A DNA stretch of 64,000 nt from Notamacropus eugenii (taxonomy: Eukaryota; Chordata; Mammalia; Diprotodontia; Macropodidae): contig NC_092873.1 in assembly GCF_028372415.1 (NCBI RefSeq), forward strand, positions 356,962,128 to 357,026,127. The letters are read 5' to 3'. A model generated the notes under the pieces. It saw nothing but the letters and a program-made list of their open reading frames with translations. It made no database searches and was not told the DNA's origin. The position numbers were made by a program, and so were the translations under genes. This document shows positions 23,010 through 35,038 of the stretch, one piece after another; within the stretch, counting starts at the first letter, position 1; the number at the start of each line of letters is the position of its first letter.

Positions 23010-23200
23010 GTTAATCTATAGTGTAGTGGTCTCTAAGGTAGGTTTGGTAAGTCACAGATTTCTACTAATTGGAGATCTTCCAACAATGGCTACATGGCCA
23101 CATGTTAGGGATATTATAGAGAGGATTCTAGTTCAAGTACAGGTTGGACTATATGGTTTTTCAGATCTCTCCTGACTCTGAGATTGTGCAATTAATTGTG
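23010..23200 (+). mobile_element. CR1/L3-type LINE 3' end
   Basis: Counterpart of 15600-15795. Confidence 0.6.
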
Positions 23201-23662
23201 TGGTTAATTCAGCTCACCATCATGAAATGCCTGGCATTCACAAACACAAATCTACATGATGAGGAATTAGAGCATGTATTTTTTTCAGTTAATAAAAGGT
23301 ACTTGTGTCAGCATTGTGGGTAGTGCTCAATGCTCTTTAAAAGCTATGCTTCCTAGCATGTCCAAGGTGAGGTCTTGAAAGAATGTGCTGAACATAAATT
23401 GCTTTAAGATAGCCTAGAAAAATTCATTGTGCTGATTGACCTAACTTTGCAAAAGGAGGACTTAAAAGTTAAAATGTTAAAAATAAGACCATTAACTTTC
23501 TTCAGTACAAAAGGGGAGGCTTATTTACTCAAATGTACATGTACTAATTCCCACTCTTGCTGGATAATTGGTACTAATAGTCTACAGTATCATATAGTTA
23601 GATGTGTATACTGAAGGACTCTCTCTGGTATGATTGGCATACTTTGCCATAGATGCATTCTT

Positions 23663-23912
23663 AGTTGTGCAGTTATTTCAGTCATGTCTGACTCTTCATG
23701 ACTGCATTTTGGGGGTTGCTTAGCAAAGATCCTGGCTGGAGTAGTTGGTCATTTCTTTCTCCAGCTCTTTTGAAAGATGAAGAATCTGAGGCAAATGAAG
23801 TTAAATAACTTGTCCAGGGTCACAGAGCTAATAAGTATCTGAGGGCAGATTTGAACTTGGGAAGATGAGCCTTCCTGACTCTAGACCCTGAGCTCTATCC
23901 ATTGTACTACTT
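23663..23912 (-). mobile_element. MAR1-type CORE-SINE
   Basis: Counterpart of 16258-16506. Confidence 0.85.
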
Positions 23913-24477
23913 AACGTTGCATAATGAATCAAACTTTTGTAAATTAGATCCTGTTTTAAAGAACTCACTAGAAGAAACTCATGATTATTCCTTGCCTAAA
24001 GAAAAGGATAATTTTATAACAATTATTGTAAAACACCAGTCACTGAATTTGTCTAGTTACTGCAGATATCTGTCCATAAGCTTAATCAAACCAATCATGT
24101 CTGGACAGGATGCCTCAGAGTAGATTTTCTTTACTGAATTCTGCTTGTTGTGGCCCGTGTAATTTTGTGCCTTGTAAAACTGAACTGTTACTTGTTTCTG
24201 GTATTATTATTTATGGAAATGGAAGAAGGATTCCCTACAGATGGTAAAATTTTATAGATACTTCTTATGAAGATGAGTTTGTTCACTGAATTAAACTAGA
24301 GAAGATTACAATATTTCCTTGATGAGATCCATAACTCCTTAAAATGCTCAAATGGCAGAAAAAAACAAGTGGATGAAAAAATACTTACTGCTTAGTCTAA
24401 ACTAATTAGTTTGAGATATAGCTCAATGGATTAGTTAATCAATACACATAGCTTGAACAGAAGAATAAATGAAAAAA

Positions 24478-24600
24478 TTTTTTATTAAATTCTGATACTA
24501 TTTATCATGCACTATGCTAAGCTTTGGAGATACAACTAGAAAAGTGAAAGCCTTTGCTCTCAAGGGGTACCCAATTGGACTCTATAACACTTTTTAAAGG
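24478..24600 (-). mobile_element. L2-like fragment
   Basis: Counterpart of 17065-17185. Confidence 0.55.
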
Positions 24601-25897
24601 AGAGTTTCTTAAATGAAGCATTGGCTGCAGGGTGCAGTAACAGTGAAGATGGTAAGGTCCAGGGATCCATAATGCACATTGTCAGGGAAGATGGTAAAAC
24701 TTGGGGGTCTACTCTCTTTCCAGGATTACTCTTTTTGAGTAGTGAGTGCCTTGGTCCACTCCTAGCTGGAAGGATCATTGATAAGAAAGTTGGGGAGAAG
24801 GTGAGTTGGTGGGATCTGAATACATCCCAAGGGCTGGTTTAGATAAATGGAAAGTCTTACCTCCATCTCCTCCATTTAGTCCTCCAATGCCTGATAGATA
24901 TTGCAAATGAAAAATGAGTTGGGCTTAGAATTGACTTGGGGGAGAAGACTAGGAAGAGTTTCATTTGGCACATCATTCAGCATTTTCTATAATCCCAAGT
25001 GCCTTCCTATTTCCAAAGTTCATTTGTCTTACAACATTATTTTCATGAAAATTCCCTATGGTGGTGAATCATTGACAAGTGGGATCTCAGAAGAATTAAA
25101 AAGCCAGGCAAACAGGCAAAGGGAGAACATATGATAGGAATGTAAATGGGCTCTGGGGTATTCCCAGTAACACCTCAGAAGGGACAAGAAAAGTATCATC
25201 AAAAGGAAGTATGACCAACAAAAATGCTGAGTGAGTGAGGTGGCAGAAATAAGTCATAGCAGATGGACAGATAGAATGTTGTTTTGGTGTAGAGAGAATG
25301 TTGTAGCACATTCATTGGCTCCTCTATAAAAGACTTACTGGAAGCCATGGACACAAATGACCTAGGGGAAGAAGGGACAGACTAAGTGGTGGGGGAAATA
25401 TCCACATAGGAGATCACAGTGCTATTATTTTAATTACTGTTAGAGGCAAAATATAAACACAGCACCACTCAACATCTTTCCACTGTACTCAATTAGAGGA
25501 AGCCCTTCTTAAATCTTGGAAAGAGTAGAGTCAACCCCAGGCAACAAATACATAAATAAAACCAATGGATTTTATTTTTATAATATAAAAGATAATATGT
25601 TTTCTATTTATATTTATTACATGAAAATAATATTTTATTTATAATAAAAGCATCTCTTTTGGCAGAAGGGAGGAATTTAGTCATTGTTGATAGTCATTGC
25701 TCAGTTGATTGATATTTAATAGTGCATGACAACAGTAAAACATCCTATACTTCCCTGAGTAAAAAGGTTTTATAAATGCCAATTGATCATGAGAAAGCCA
25801 ACAGATAGACTACCTAGAGTTGGAATACTCCAAAGAGAAACTCCTGTGAGACGTGCTGCCAAATAGCTTTCCGCAAAACAGGGAGAAGATGGTAAAT

Positions 25898-26147
25898 AGC
25901 TGGCATTTGTGGATAGCACTTTAAAGGTTACAAAGTACTTTACAAATATTATTTCATCTTCTCTTCACAACAACTGTTGTGAAGGTGTTATTGTTATGAC
26001 CATTTTACAGATGAAGAATCTGGGGCTCTGAAAGTTTCCATGACTTGCTCCAGGATTACACTCCTAGTAAGTGCCCAAAGTCTGGATTTGAACTTGGGTC
26101 CTGCTGACTTCTAGTACAATATTTTATCCACTGTGCCATCTAGACCC
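25898..26147 (-). mobile_element. MIR/THER-type CORE-SINE
   Basis: Counterpart of 18478-18725 and almost identical to it. Confidence 0.7.
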
Positions 26148-26239
26148 TGTCTGATCTTAGGCAGATCATTTCTATTTTCTTAGTTTTAGTTTCTTCACCA
26201 GAAAATTGAGGAATTTGCATTAGATGAGCTTATTATTAT

Positions 26240-26495
26240 TGTTATCACAGTATCATTAGTATTAGCATTTATATGGCACTTGAATATTTACAAAACCTTT
26301 TACATGTTATCACACTTGATCCTCTCAAAACTCTGTGAGGTACATTCTCTCATTGTCCTCATCTGACCAAAAAGAAAGATAAAACTGGGAGAGATTAAAT
26401 GGCTTTCCCAATATCATGGGCAGGTAGTAAGTGCCTGAGGCAAGGTGAGAATCCCATACCTAGCACTCTTTCCATTTGTCTACAAGGCACCGCTG
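26240..26495 (-). mobile_element. MIR/THER-type CORE-SINE
   Basis: Counterpart of 18820-19075 and almost identical to it. Confidence 0.65.
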
Positions 26496-26543
26496 AAATG
26501 AAAAGAACAAGAACCATATTGTTTCTATGCTGGAAATAACAAG

Positions 26544-26549
26544 TTTATT
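26544..26549 (-). promoter_or_regulatory. poly(A) signal, KRTAP2c
   Basis: AATAAA on the minus strand, 410 bp beyond the stop. Confidence 0.6.
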
Positions 26550-26958
26550 GGAGAACAGAGAGACAGCATAATCTCGGAGATGTGCTGTTATGAGGAGAGG
26601 TGGGGCAGATCAACGGACTAGATCATCACTCACTTGATGATGGATTAAGTCTATTAGGGTGAAGAAGAGTTCTTCATTCTTATCTAAAAAGACTGGTTTC
26701 CGAATTCGACACAAAAAAAATCTTGAAAAATATTAGTGATTTTTCGGACAACTTCCCCACCCAGATATTCAGTTCGCAGCCATTTGTTATAGTTTTTTTT
26801 TTTTTAAAAGTATTTTATCTATTAGTTGGATTAGTTCTTGTGAGATGGTCAGTAGATGAGCTGCTTCTCAAGAAACCACATGCTGTGCCTCGTGGTAGAG
26901 GGTAGCGGTATACTTATAGGAGAAAAAAGGTTGCCCTCTGTCAGTAGTTCATGAGGCT

Positions 26959-27360
26959 TCAGCAGGTGCGGAAACAGGTGGAGTGGCAGGTGGTGCGGCA
27001 GGGGGCTGGCTGGCAGCAGGGGGGTCTGCAGCAAGGGGACTGCACAGAAATGGGCTGGCAGGAGGTGGAAGCCCAGCAGCAGGGTCTGCAGACCACAGCA
27101 GTGCAGGAGCTGGGGCAGCAGGCGATGGGGCGGCAGCAGCCCTGCTGCACACTGCAGGGGTCACAGCAGGGAGTGCGGCAGCAGGTGTCACAGATGGGGC
27201 GGTGGAACCTGGGCACGCAGCTCACTGGGCGGCTCACGGTGGTTTGGCAGGAGACTGGCAGGCAGCACCTGGGTGGGCAGCAAGGCTGGCAGCAGCTGGA
27301 CTGGCTAAAGCTAGGCTGGAAACAGCTGGAGGAGACGGAGCCGCAGCAGGATTGGGACAT
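26959..27360 (-). CDS. KRTAP2: Keratin-associated protein 2, copy c
   Basis: 133-residue, single-exon KRTAP2, differing from copy b only at position 3 (MSQSC, where b has MSRSC). It has the same [18 protein letters not shown] core and CFRTC end. Its 3' flank is nearly identical to that of copy b for about 1.26 kb. Its upstream DNA departs from copies a and b at 27457, right after the TATA box, and instead resembles the upstream DNA of copy f (a TTTTTGATTATG stretch near 27499 followed by a CTGAAATG block). It therefore marks the right edge of the a/b/c array and keeps the promoter flank of the other subarray. Confidence 0.95.
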   Translation of the reverse strand: MSQSCCGSVSSSCFQPSFSQSSCCQPCCPPRCCLPVSCQTTVSRPVSCVPRFHRPICDTCCRTPCCDPCSVQQGCCRPIACCPSSCTAVVCRPCCWASTSCQPISVQSPCCRPPCCQPAPCRTTCHSTCFRTC

Positions 27361-27442
27361 GGTGTTGGTTAGTTTGGGTTTGGTTTGAGTGGTGAGAAGG
27401 AGTTGGTTGTCCAGGTGTGAATGCCCTGTTCTGTTCTGGGCC

Positions 27443-27451
27443 CTTTATATA
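27443..27451 (-). promoter_or_regulatory. TATA box, KRTAP2c
   Basis: TATATAAAG on the minus strand, 83-91 bp upstream of the ATG. Confidence 0.8.
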
Positions 27452-27889
27452 CCCTGTCTAAGTGTTGTTGATTCCCCATGGCCCAGGAATTTTTTCCTTA
27501 TTTTTGATTATGCCTTCTGAAATGCAAGCATTGGTTGATTGCCTTCTAGTTCCCTTTGAAGTCTTCTTATACTCAAGAAAGATTATTTAATTAGGTCTCA
27601 TTCCGTTCTGCCATTTACTTCTAAAATCAGAACCTAATGCCCTGACTTCAAAGACTCCTGGTAGCATAGCTCTAATTATTCTTTATTATTTAAGTACATT
27701 TTTTGTCAGGTGATATTCTGATAGCCCAGGTAAGTACCGAGAGAATTCAAGGGCATCCTATGACTAAGTATGTAAATATCTTTACAAGATGTACACATTC
27801 TCTTCTATTTAAAAGTGGAAAGAAACCTCATTGGACCACCAGTTCTTCCTATGCCTGAAGAGTCCCAGGAAAAAGGAGTAGGTGGCATC

Positions 27890-28630
27890 ACTCTCTTCTT
27901 AGTCATTTGGGCTTGGAACTGGAGTCACCTTTGGCTTTTCTCTCTCCTCACCTCATATTCCTCAGCTGCCATATCCGGCTGATTCTATTTCCAAAATATT
28001 TCATATGTGTCCTCTTCTCTACACTCAAAGAATTGTCACCAAGACCAGGTCCTATGTCTCAGCTATTGTTGGGTGAAAACTATTGTTCTCCCGACATCTA
28101 TGTTCTCCCCTTTCTCATTTATTATTAAGCATTTAATGCTTTGAATGCAAAGGTCTCTCCATGTCATTCCTCTGCTCCCAGAACTTTAGGTACTTTTAAT
28201 AGCCAGTAACAACCCCTTCCATGACTTCCTCACCGTACTACCCCTCACGTATTTATGGATGGAGCTATTCATCATTATCTGGCTTTGTTTCTATCTCCAT
28301 TTACTCCTTTGCTCCTGTTGTACTTACTTAGAATGGACAAGTCATATCTTTGCCTGATGAAGTCTTTCTCTTCCTCTCCTCCAGTTTCAGAGTTGCCTTT
28401 CTGTGGAATCTTTCTTCTCTGCACAGAGAACCAACTAAACCTTCTTTCCCAAATTTCTCATAATCACTCGCTGGGACCTCTCCTTTGTATCAGATTCAGT
28501 TTTGTTCATGTCGTTTCTAGCCTATCAAACTCTTTGAGAGTAGAAGCCATGCTGCAGTCTTTTTGTATTTCCAGGACCTAGCATAGCACCCTAAATGTTG
28601 AAGGAACTTAATAAATATTTATTGTTAAAT
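27890..28630 (+). mobile_element. L2-type LINE 3' region
   Basis: The plus strand ends in the L2 tail pattern: CTTTTTGTATTTCCAGGACC, CTAGCATAGCACC, AACTTAATAAATATTTATTG. The T/C-rich upstream part fits L2 ORF-end decay. No open frame. Confidence 0.55.
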
Positions 28631-28639
28631 TATGCCCAT

Positions 28640-29090
28640 TGAACATGCATAGGAAAGGTATGCTGATTTCCAAAGACCAGGAGTGGGCTTCAGTACTCCA
28701 GATAATGGTTCTTTCTTCATATCTATGACAGAATGCCAAATAATGGCCTCTCTAAGGCAAATTTAGGGCAGAGTTTGGGTTAACGGCATGCAGCAACACT
28801 ACGATAGGCTAAAATGACTTACTGATATTCACAACCAAATACAGAATAGAAGGGTATAGACAGATGAAGAGAAATTCAGTCAGGGATAGCATTACATGTG
28901 ACTTCCTTTGCCCACACTGTTCCACAAAGCAGCATTCTTTGGGGTGCTGGTATCCTACAGGAGAAAAAAGATGTTCCCTCTGGTCAAAGGCCCCATGTTG
29001 TTGGAGGCCTGGTTTCTATTTAGTTTTCAGATATAGGGCCTACAGTGGCAACTGTAAAGTCATGTGTATTTCTTTACAGAGATAAAACCA
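28640..29090. other. Spacer, nothing recognised
   Basis: No gene and no repeat that I can name. Confidence 0.45.
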
Positions 29091-29799
29091 GGGAAAAATA
29101 TAATAAGAAATGTTCTATTAAAAATAACTATAAGTTACATAAAATATCATAATATACCAAGATACATGCAAGATTTATATAAATGCTACCACAAAATATT
29201 CTTTATAGATATAAAGAAAGATTTAAATAATCGATAAAATTTCTGATCATCGGGTTTTGCCAATATAACAAAAGTGGTAATATCAACGAAATTATGGATT
29301 TAGAGCTATATCAATCAAATTGCCAAGGGGATTTTCCTTTCCAGGACTAGGAGAAACCATAACATTTCATTTGGAGAAACATAAGACCTGAAATCTCAAG
29401 GGAAATAATGAGAAAAGTATGAATAAAAGGGGCCAGAACTCATTAAGACTATCCCAGTACTAGGAAAAAATAGAAAAACTGATCTGTGAATTCACAGGTT
29501 AGAGAAACAAGAAATAGACACAATTAAAAATAGTAGGTCCATGTTTGATAAACTCAAGAACCTAAATTACTGGTGGAAAGACTCCCTTTTTTGACATGAA
29601 CTTTGGAAAGAAGCTCCAACTTGAAACTTTGAAAAGAAGTTTGGCAAAAATGAGATCTATAACAACATCTCACATGATATACCAAACAGCTCAAAATGAA
29701 TGTGTGACTTGAATATGAAAGGTTACATTATTTTTGAAAATGAGAAGAGAATGGGAGGAAAACCTTTGACTACCATGGCTATGGGAAGAATTCTTAAAC

Positions 29800-29960
29800 A
29801 TTTACTTCTCCAGCCTATTTTACATATGAGGAAACTGAGGCAAACAGTGTTAAATGATTTGATCAGGGTCAAATCTAAAACTACTAAGTGTCTGAGGCCA
29901 GATTTGAACTCAAAAAGTTGAGTCTTCCTGACTCCAGGAACTCTATCTACTGAGCCACAT
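29800..29960 (-). mobile_element. MAR1-type CORE-SINE, partial
   Basis: Minus-strand CORE half (ATGAGGAAACTGAGGCAAAC, then CAGATTTGAACTCAAAAAG). The RTE-like tail is missing. Confidence 0.75.
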
Positions 29961-30149
29961 ACATATATACATATGTGTATACACACACACACCAATAATA
30001 GAGGAAATTTAAAAAAAGAATCAACAATTTTTATTTCCTACAATTGAAAATCTTTGTCATAAATAAAATCAATGGAAATAAAAAAAAGGGAAATTATAGA
30101 CAGGTGAATAGTTGCATGAAGCCCAGTGTAATGAATAAAAATCTTATTT

Positions 30150-30320
30150 CTAGGTATAAGATGATAGGCATTTAAATGGAAGGACCACAGAGGTCATCTA
30201 GTTCAATTATATCTTAGAGAGAGAGGAAACTGAGGGCCTGGAGAGATGAAGTGACTTTTCCAAGGTTACACAGTTGGTAAGAAGATCTGGGATCTAAACA
30301 TAGCTTCTTTGGAGTCAAAT
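30150..30320 (-). mobile_element. MIR-type SINE fragment
   Basis: GAAGGACCACAGAGGTCATC, GAGGAAACTGAGGGCCTGG and a GGTTACACAGTTGGTAAG block read as a minus-strand MIR. Confidence 0.6.
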
Positions 30321-30711
30321 CAAGTATTTTATTTCCTCTCAAAAAAGCTATTGAGTAGATAAAGTGTTGTTCAAAGAATTGCAAACTATATGTGACTGTT
30401 TGAAAACATACTCTAAATCCCGAATAATAAGATAAAAGCAAATTAAGTTGACTGAGGTTTGCCTCACATCCTGAAAACTGACAAAGATGACGGAGAATTA
30501 GAGTAATGTGGGAGGAGCCATAGGAAAACATGCACACTCTTGCAATGTTGCATGGAACTGTGAATTTGTTAATTTCTTCCAGATATCCATAGGAAATTAT
30601 GCAAGGAAGGTAGTTAAATTGATAGTACTTCTTTGACCCAGCAGTCCTATTATTGGACATGCACCCTAAGAAAGTCAAAAATCTATGCCTGCGTATATAT
30701 GTATGCATGTA

Positions 30712-30957
30712 TGCATATGGTTCAGTAGATAGAGTGTTTGGATTCAGGAAGACTCATCTTTGTGAGTTGAAATCTGGCTTCAGACACTTAGTAACTATGT
30801 GACCCTAGCCAAGTCATTTAACACTGTTTGCCTAAGTTTCCTCATCTGCAAAATGAGCTGGAGAAGGAAATGGTAAACCATTCCAGTATCTTTGACAAGA
30901 AAACCCCAATGGGTCCACAAAGAGTTGAATATGACTGAAATGACTGAACAACAAAAT
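30712..30957 (+). mobile_element. MAR1-type CORE-SINE
   Basis: Full plus-strand copy (CATATGGTTCAGTAGATAG to GACTGAACAACAAAATA). It is inserted in a TATGTATGCATG-type alternating stretch that flanks it on both sides. Confidence 0.88.
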
Positions 30958-31234
30958 AGGTATGCATATATGTGTATGCATGTACACACATGTATATATA
31001 TGCACTCAGATATGTGCATGTGTATATATTAACATATTCATAACAACACTTCTTATTGTAGTAAAGAACCAGAAACCAGTAAAGAAACTGAACTCTGTAG
31101 TAGCAAAGAACAAGAAACAATATGAGTACTCAGTGATTAGAAATGAGAAATTTACAGAAACACAGGAAGGTTTGAATAAACAGGCAAACCCAAATGAACA
31201 GTATATGAAATGTAATTTTAAAATATCACTAGGC

Positions 31235-32180
31235 TTCTGGCTAAGTTGGTGGTGTACTAGAGGAACCAAGATGCCCCTTCTTACCTGCCTTCTCATCCTG
31301 ACCATAGTTAAAGCTCTAAAAAATACAGAAGAACGAACAATAATACAGAAAACCAAAAAGAAATGGCTATAAATGCCTCCATCTAGTCCAGGACTGTCTA
31401 AGAGGATTGCTAGAAGTCTGTGGATCTTTAGAGCAGACTAGCCAAGGTAGTAGAAGGTACACTAAGCAATTTTTCTGGAACTCATGGAGAAAACAGACCC
31501 AAACAGGTAAATGGGTTGCACAGGGCTCCGGCAGCACTCATCAGCCAATTCAGAGGGAAGATGGGAATAGACCAGAGAGTATAGTGCACACAATAGGGGA
31601 CATGGCCTGATCCTGAGTCATAGTATAAAACAGAAACAGATCAGGATACTGGCAGCTCAGCACCCAGACAGATCATAGTTGACCTAAATCAAGAACCACA
31701 ATAGGAGAGAGAGCCAACACAGCACCTTGGCAAAAAAACAAAAAACTAAAATAAACAAAACACTTGGTATCTTGCAAGAAGTCTCCTGTTTTTACACATG
31801 AAGTCTGGTTGGGTCTGTTAGGTTCACAGGAAGGTACAGAGCCAAATTCTAGTTCAATAATGTACAAGAAGAAAAGGAGAGAGAAGGGGCTAAAGTCAAA
31901 CTTAAGCTAACCCCCTAGGTGACAATCAAAAATCTAATTCCCACAGAGAATGGGTAGCTTAGCCACACAATTAAGGATCAAGTAGTATTTGTACACCCTA
32001 TTTAAGAGTATGAAAAGGAATAAACAGGGTTAAACTTGAAATCCCAATCCAGAAACTAAGGTTGTAAATATGAATAAACAAAAGAACACACCAAGAAATT
32101 AATAAATACCATGGATCAAGAAAGGTTCAAGTGGTGAACAAGGAAGGAAAGAAAAATGAAAGGGGGGGAGGGATCAAAAA
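31235..32180. other. Unassigned segment, possibly an L1 5'-UTR remnant
   Basis: Begins with GGCTTCTGGCTAAGTTGG and GAGGAACCAAGATGCCCC, which resemble marsupial L1 5'-UTR starts on the plus strand. Several A-rich, moderately GC-rich stretches follow. No gene is supported. Confidence 0.3.
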
Positions 32181-32204
32181 ATGGAGGGAGTATGAGAGGA
32201 AGGG

Positions 32205-32290
32205 AAAATTTATTAAGCACCTACTATAAGCCAGGTATTATCTTAAGTGATTTACAAATATTGCACTTGATCTTAAAGAAGGGAATAACT
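32205..32290 (-). mobile_element. MIR-type SINE fragment
   Basis: TTTATTAAGCACCTACTATA and a GTGATTTACAAATATTGCAC block are MIR landmarks on the minus strand. Confidence 0.65.
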
Positions 32291-32294
32291 CCGT

Positions 32295-33640
32295 AACAAA
32301 TCTAGTTAAAGCCTCAGTGAAAAGAGTTGCTTGATCACAAATACTACATGAATCAAGGGATACCACATTTTATTTACAATAAAATTGAAACCCAGAAGTA
32401 ACTGCCATCACCATCATTGGAGCTAAGAACAATGGATACTGAGACAACGACAGTGCAATAAAGACCAGGTTGTCATGGTGAGGATGGCACTGAAGTAGAT
32501 CACAAATGCTTACAGGTGGGTCCAGATGACAGCTGTCCTGAGTTTGGTGCTGTTCTTGATATTCTGAGTTTCCCTCCAAAGATGAATTTCACTTATGAGA
32601 TGTTTTACCCAAATATTTACCTGGAGAGGTGTACTAATGCCGATGTTTCCAAAATGTGGTGGGATGATAGGGAAGAATTTTATTGACTTGCTAAGAAGAT
32701 CATGTAGAAGTTGCTTGGATTTTTTGTATGTCAATACATTTAATTATTATACTTTTTTAAAAAAGAAAATATCACTAAAGGAACCTAAACTCTAAGTAAT
32801 TGAAAAAACTAATGATGCTCCTGAGGAACAGACAATGAAACATACCTCCCTTCTCATTCAGAGATGTGTATGTGGGAATGGGAGGTGGTTTTAAGAGAAA
32901 ATGGCATAAACATTGTAGGACATATTGACAATAAACTGCTCCACCTCAAGAAATGACTACAGTGTAAAGGCAAAATACATAAACAAATCATTTTTTAAAG
33001 GAAAAAAAAATGAGTTGAAACAGGGAGTGGAGAGAGTCACCAAGGACTTTTACAGGACAGCTGCAGGGCAGGGCTTGCTTCCCTGAGGTTAAGGAATGAT
33101 TATGAGGGTGTCTGGACTAGGAGGAGGAAACTCATTCCACCTGGTAGCTTCCTTTTTTAACTAATTAGTCTTGATTACTAGATACTAAGTTCACTTGTTT
33201 ATGTACTTCTGGAGGATCAAAGTGTTGTAAGCACTCTCCAGATTTCAATGCCTCAGGCAAAGTTCCACTCACTTCATCCTTGTTATGGTTTGACAAATCA
33301 GTGTGGATTTCACTGGTCTCTCTAGAAGTGGAAAATAGTTTTACTGAAGAGGATACAAGGCTATAATATGGAATTTGGAGTCCAGTTTTTTTTTTTCCTG
33401 AGCTTCAGAGAATACTTACTGTGTTTGCGAAATGCTTGTCCTTTTTTTTTTTTTTTTAAATAAAAGACAAGCTCAAGTCAAAAAGAGAATTTATCGATGG
33501 GACAAGGAAATTTTCTTGTCTTCACACACAGTAAGACACACTTCTTGCATCTTCCTACATCTAATTACAACAATAGTTGTAATGTAGTGGAGGGTCATTC
33601 TTAATAACAAACTCGTCCTGCATGTTCTAAGAGCAAAATG
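32295..33640. other. Spacer, nothing recognised
   Basis: Two short minus-strand frames near 32370-32734 have no family resemblance I know. A run of T lies at 33441-33455. No gene is supported. Confidence 0.4.
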
Positions 33641-33730
33641 ATTGTTTCATCTTCACATCTTTGTATCCTCAGTACTCAGCACAATGCCAGGTCCCAATAG
33701 ATACTTATGAAATATTAATTGATTGTTTGA
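33640..33730 (+). mobile_element. L2 3' tail
   Basis: TTGTATCCTCAGTACTCAGC, CACAATGCCAGG, then a TTAATTGATTGTTTG end: a typical L2 tail on the plus strand. Confidence 0.6.
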
Positions 33731-33736
33731 AAGCAC

Positions 33737-33828
33737 TGGGAAGAAGGAAGAGAAGGATGTGGAGAAGAAGGAAAAGGAGAAAAAGAAGGAGAAAAAGGAG
33801 GGGGAGGAGAAGGAGAAGAAGAAGACAC
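33737..33828. repeat. Purine-only low-complexity tract (GAA/GGA)n
   Basis: About 90 bp almost purely A and G on the plus strand, with just one T (near 33760). Confidence 0.9.
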
Positions 33829-34274
33829 CTTTTGGCATGCGAGCCAGCAAAATCCGAATTCAAGCCCCAACTCTGACACATAGCAGCCTTGTGACCTAGG
33901 CAAGACACTTAAATCCCCAGTGGTCTGGGGAAGTCCCTATGATAATTCTAAGTTGAATGCTGGGTACTGGCTTGCATTGGTGAAGAGAGTTCCCTATCCC
34001 AATAAATTCACAAATTATGGTCAAAAACTGAAATTGTCCATACTTTCTAAATGGCCATTGTACATAGCTTTTTCTTTCATCTGTTTCTCTAATTCTATGG
34101 CACAAATTCCATTCTACAATAGGAGAACATTGTTTGCAGATTTAACATAGAGTGGTGAATGCATTCAGAAAAAAAGGAAATGATTTCAAATACTCACTCT
34201 GTTCTTTACCTCCTGTGTACCCTTGGGCAGCTTGGTTCACGTCAGTGCACTTCACTTTAGCCAGCTGTAAAATT

Positions 34275-34490
34275 AAGAGGTGAGGCAGCATGGCATGATG
34301 GAGAGGGCAAGTAATGTGAGACAGCAGACATTGGTTGGAATCTCAGCTCTGTCATTTTCTACCTGTGTCATCTTGGTTAAGTCATTTTCCTTCTTTAGGC
34401 CTCTGAAAAATGAGGGATTTGGACTAGAATCAGGGTTTGCCTCATGGATCTCCTTGAAAGTCCAGCGAAGTCTGTGAAGTCCTTCTCAGA
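34275..34490 (+). mobile_element. MIR-type SINE
   Basis: GGCAGCATGGCATGATGGAG, CTCAGCTCTGTCATTTTC, GGTTAAGTCATTTTCC: plus-strand MIR. Confidence 0.65.
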
Positions 34491-34694
34491 AAAAATGTTT
34501 TTAAAGGCATAAAAAACAAATAGTATTGCAAAGGAAACCAATTATATTGACATAATTTCCCAAATATTTTTAAATGAGTTCACCCACCTCAGGATAAGAG
34601 GCACTAGATAATCTCTAAGAATCTTTTCTAATTCTAAGTCCTCTAATTGATGAATGACAATAGAACTTCAAAAGATTTGCCAGAAAAAAAAGAA

Positions 34695-34700
34695 TTTATT
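34695..34700 (-). promoter_or_regulatory. poly(A) signal, KRTAP2d
   Basis: AATAAA on the minus strand, 340 bp beyond the stop. Confidence 0.55.
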
Positions 34701-35038
34701 TAAAAGAGACAAATACAGTAAAAGAAAGGCATTGAATTTGAAATGCTTAAAAATGACAATAAGGTCAGGTTATACTTATTCACATTTCTAAGCCTTAAGA
34801 TTCAACTGAAGAAAGTTGGAACTTTTTGCAATTGGTTGTTAAATATGTACTGGGTTAGTTCCAAGGATAGTCATGAAAGAATGTTTTTTATAGAACAGGG
34901 TTAAAGGAGAGAAGACAGGAGAAGAGATGCATACTTTATAGCTTATAATTTGGTAACTAGCTTTCAAAGAGATGGGATATTTTCAACCACAGAATGGGTG
35001 GGTAGTCTTGGGTCTTAGCTGTTAGGTCTTAGGACTTC

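Larger units (their letters stand above)
19539..26958. repeat. Tandem duplication unit A2 (gene b, spacer, 3' flank of c)
   Basis: 7.42-kb unit homologous to 9365-19538 without its HAL1. The empty HAL1 target is at 20667-20684. Confidence 0.9.
29100..31230 (+). mobile_element. Decayed L1 (ORF2 end), broken up by SINEs
   Basis: L1 ORF2-derived DNA on the plus strand. Landmarks are AAAATAGAAAAACTGATCTG near 29467, ATGTTTGATAAACTCAAG near 29541, GACCCAGCAGTCCTATTATT near 30636, and a TCAGTGATTAGAAATGAG block near 31131. Interrupted by MAR1 (29800-29960), a MIR-like piece (30150-30320) and MAR1 (30712-30957). No coding capacity. Confidence 0.6.

Noticed and set aside
30214-30708. 164-residue minus-strand open frame
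   Set aside because: Antisense to a decayed L1 and a MIR piece; no motif and no promoter.
32370-32734. Possible processed pseudogene on the minus strand (two overlapping short frames and an AATAAA)
   Set aside because: No recognisable protein family, no poly(A) tail and no flanking repeat seen. Left as unassigned spacer.
33705-33908. Leucine-rich or arginine-rich small proteins over the purine tract
   Set aside because: Low-complexity translation of a GA-rich tract on either strand.
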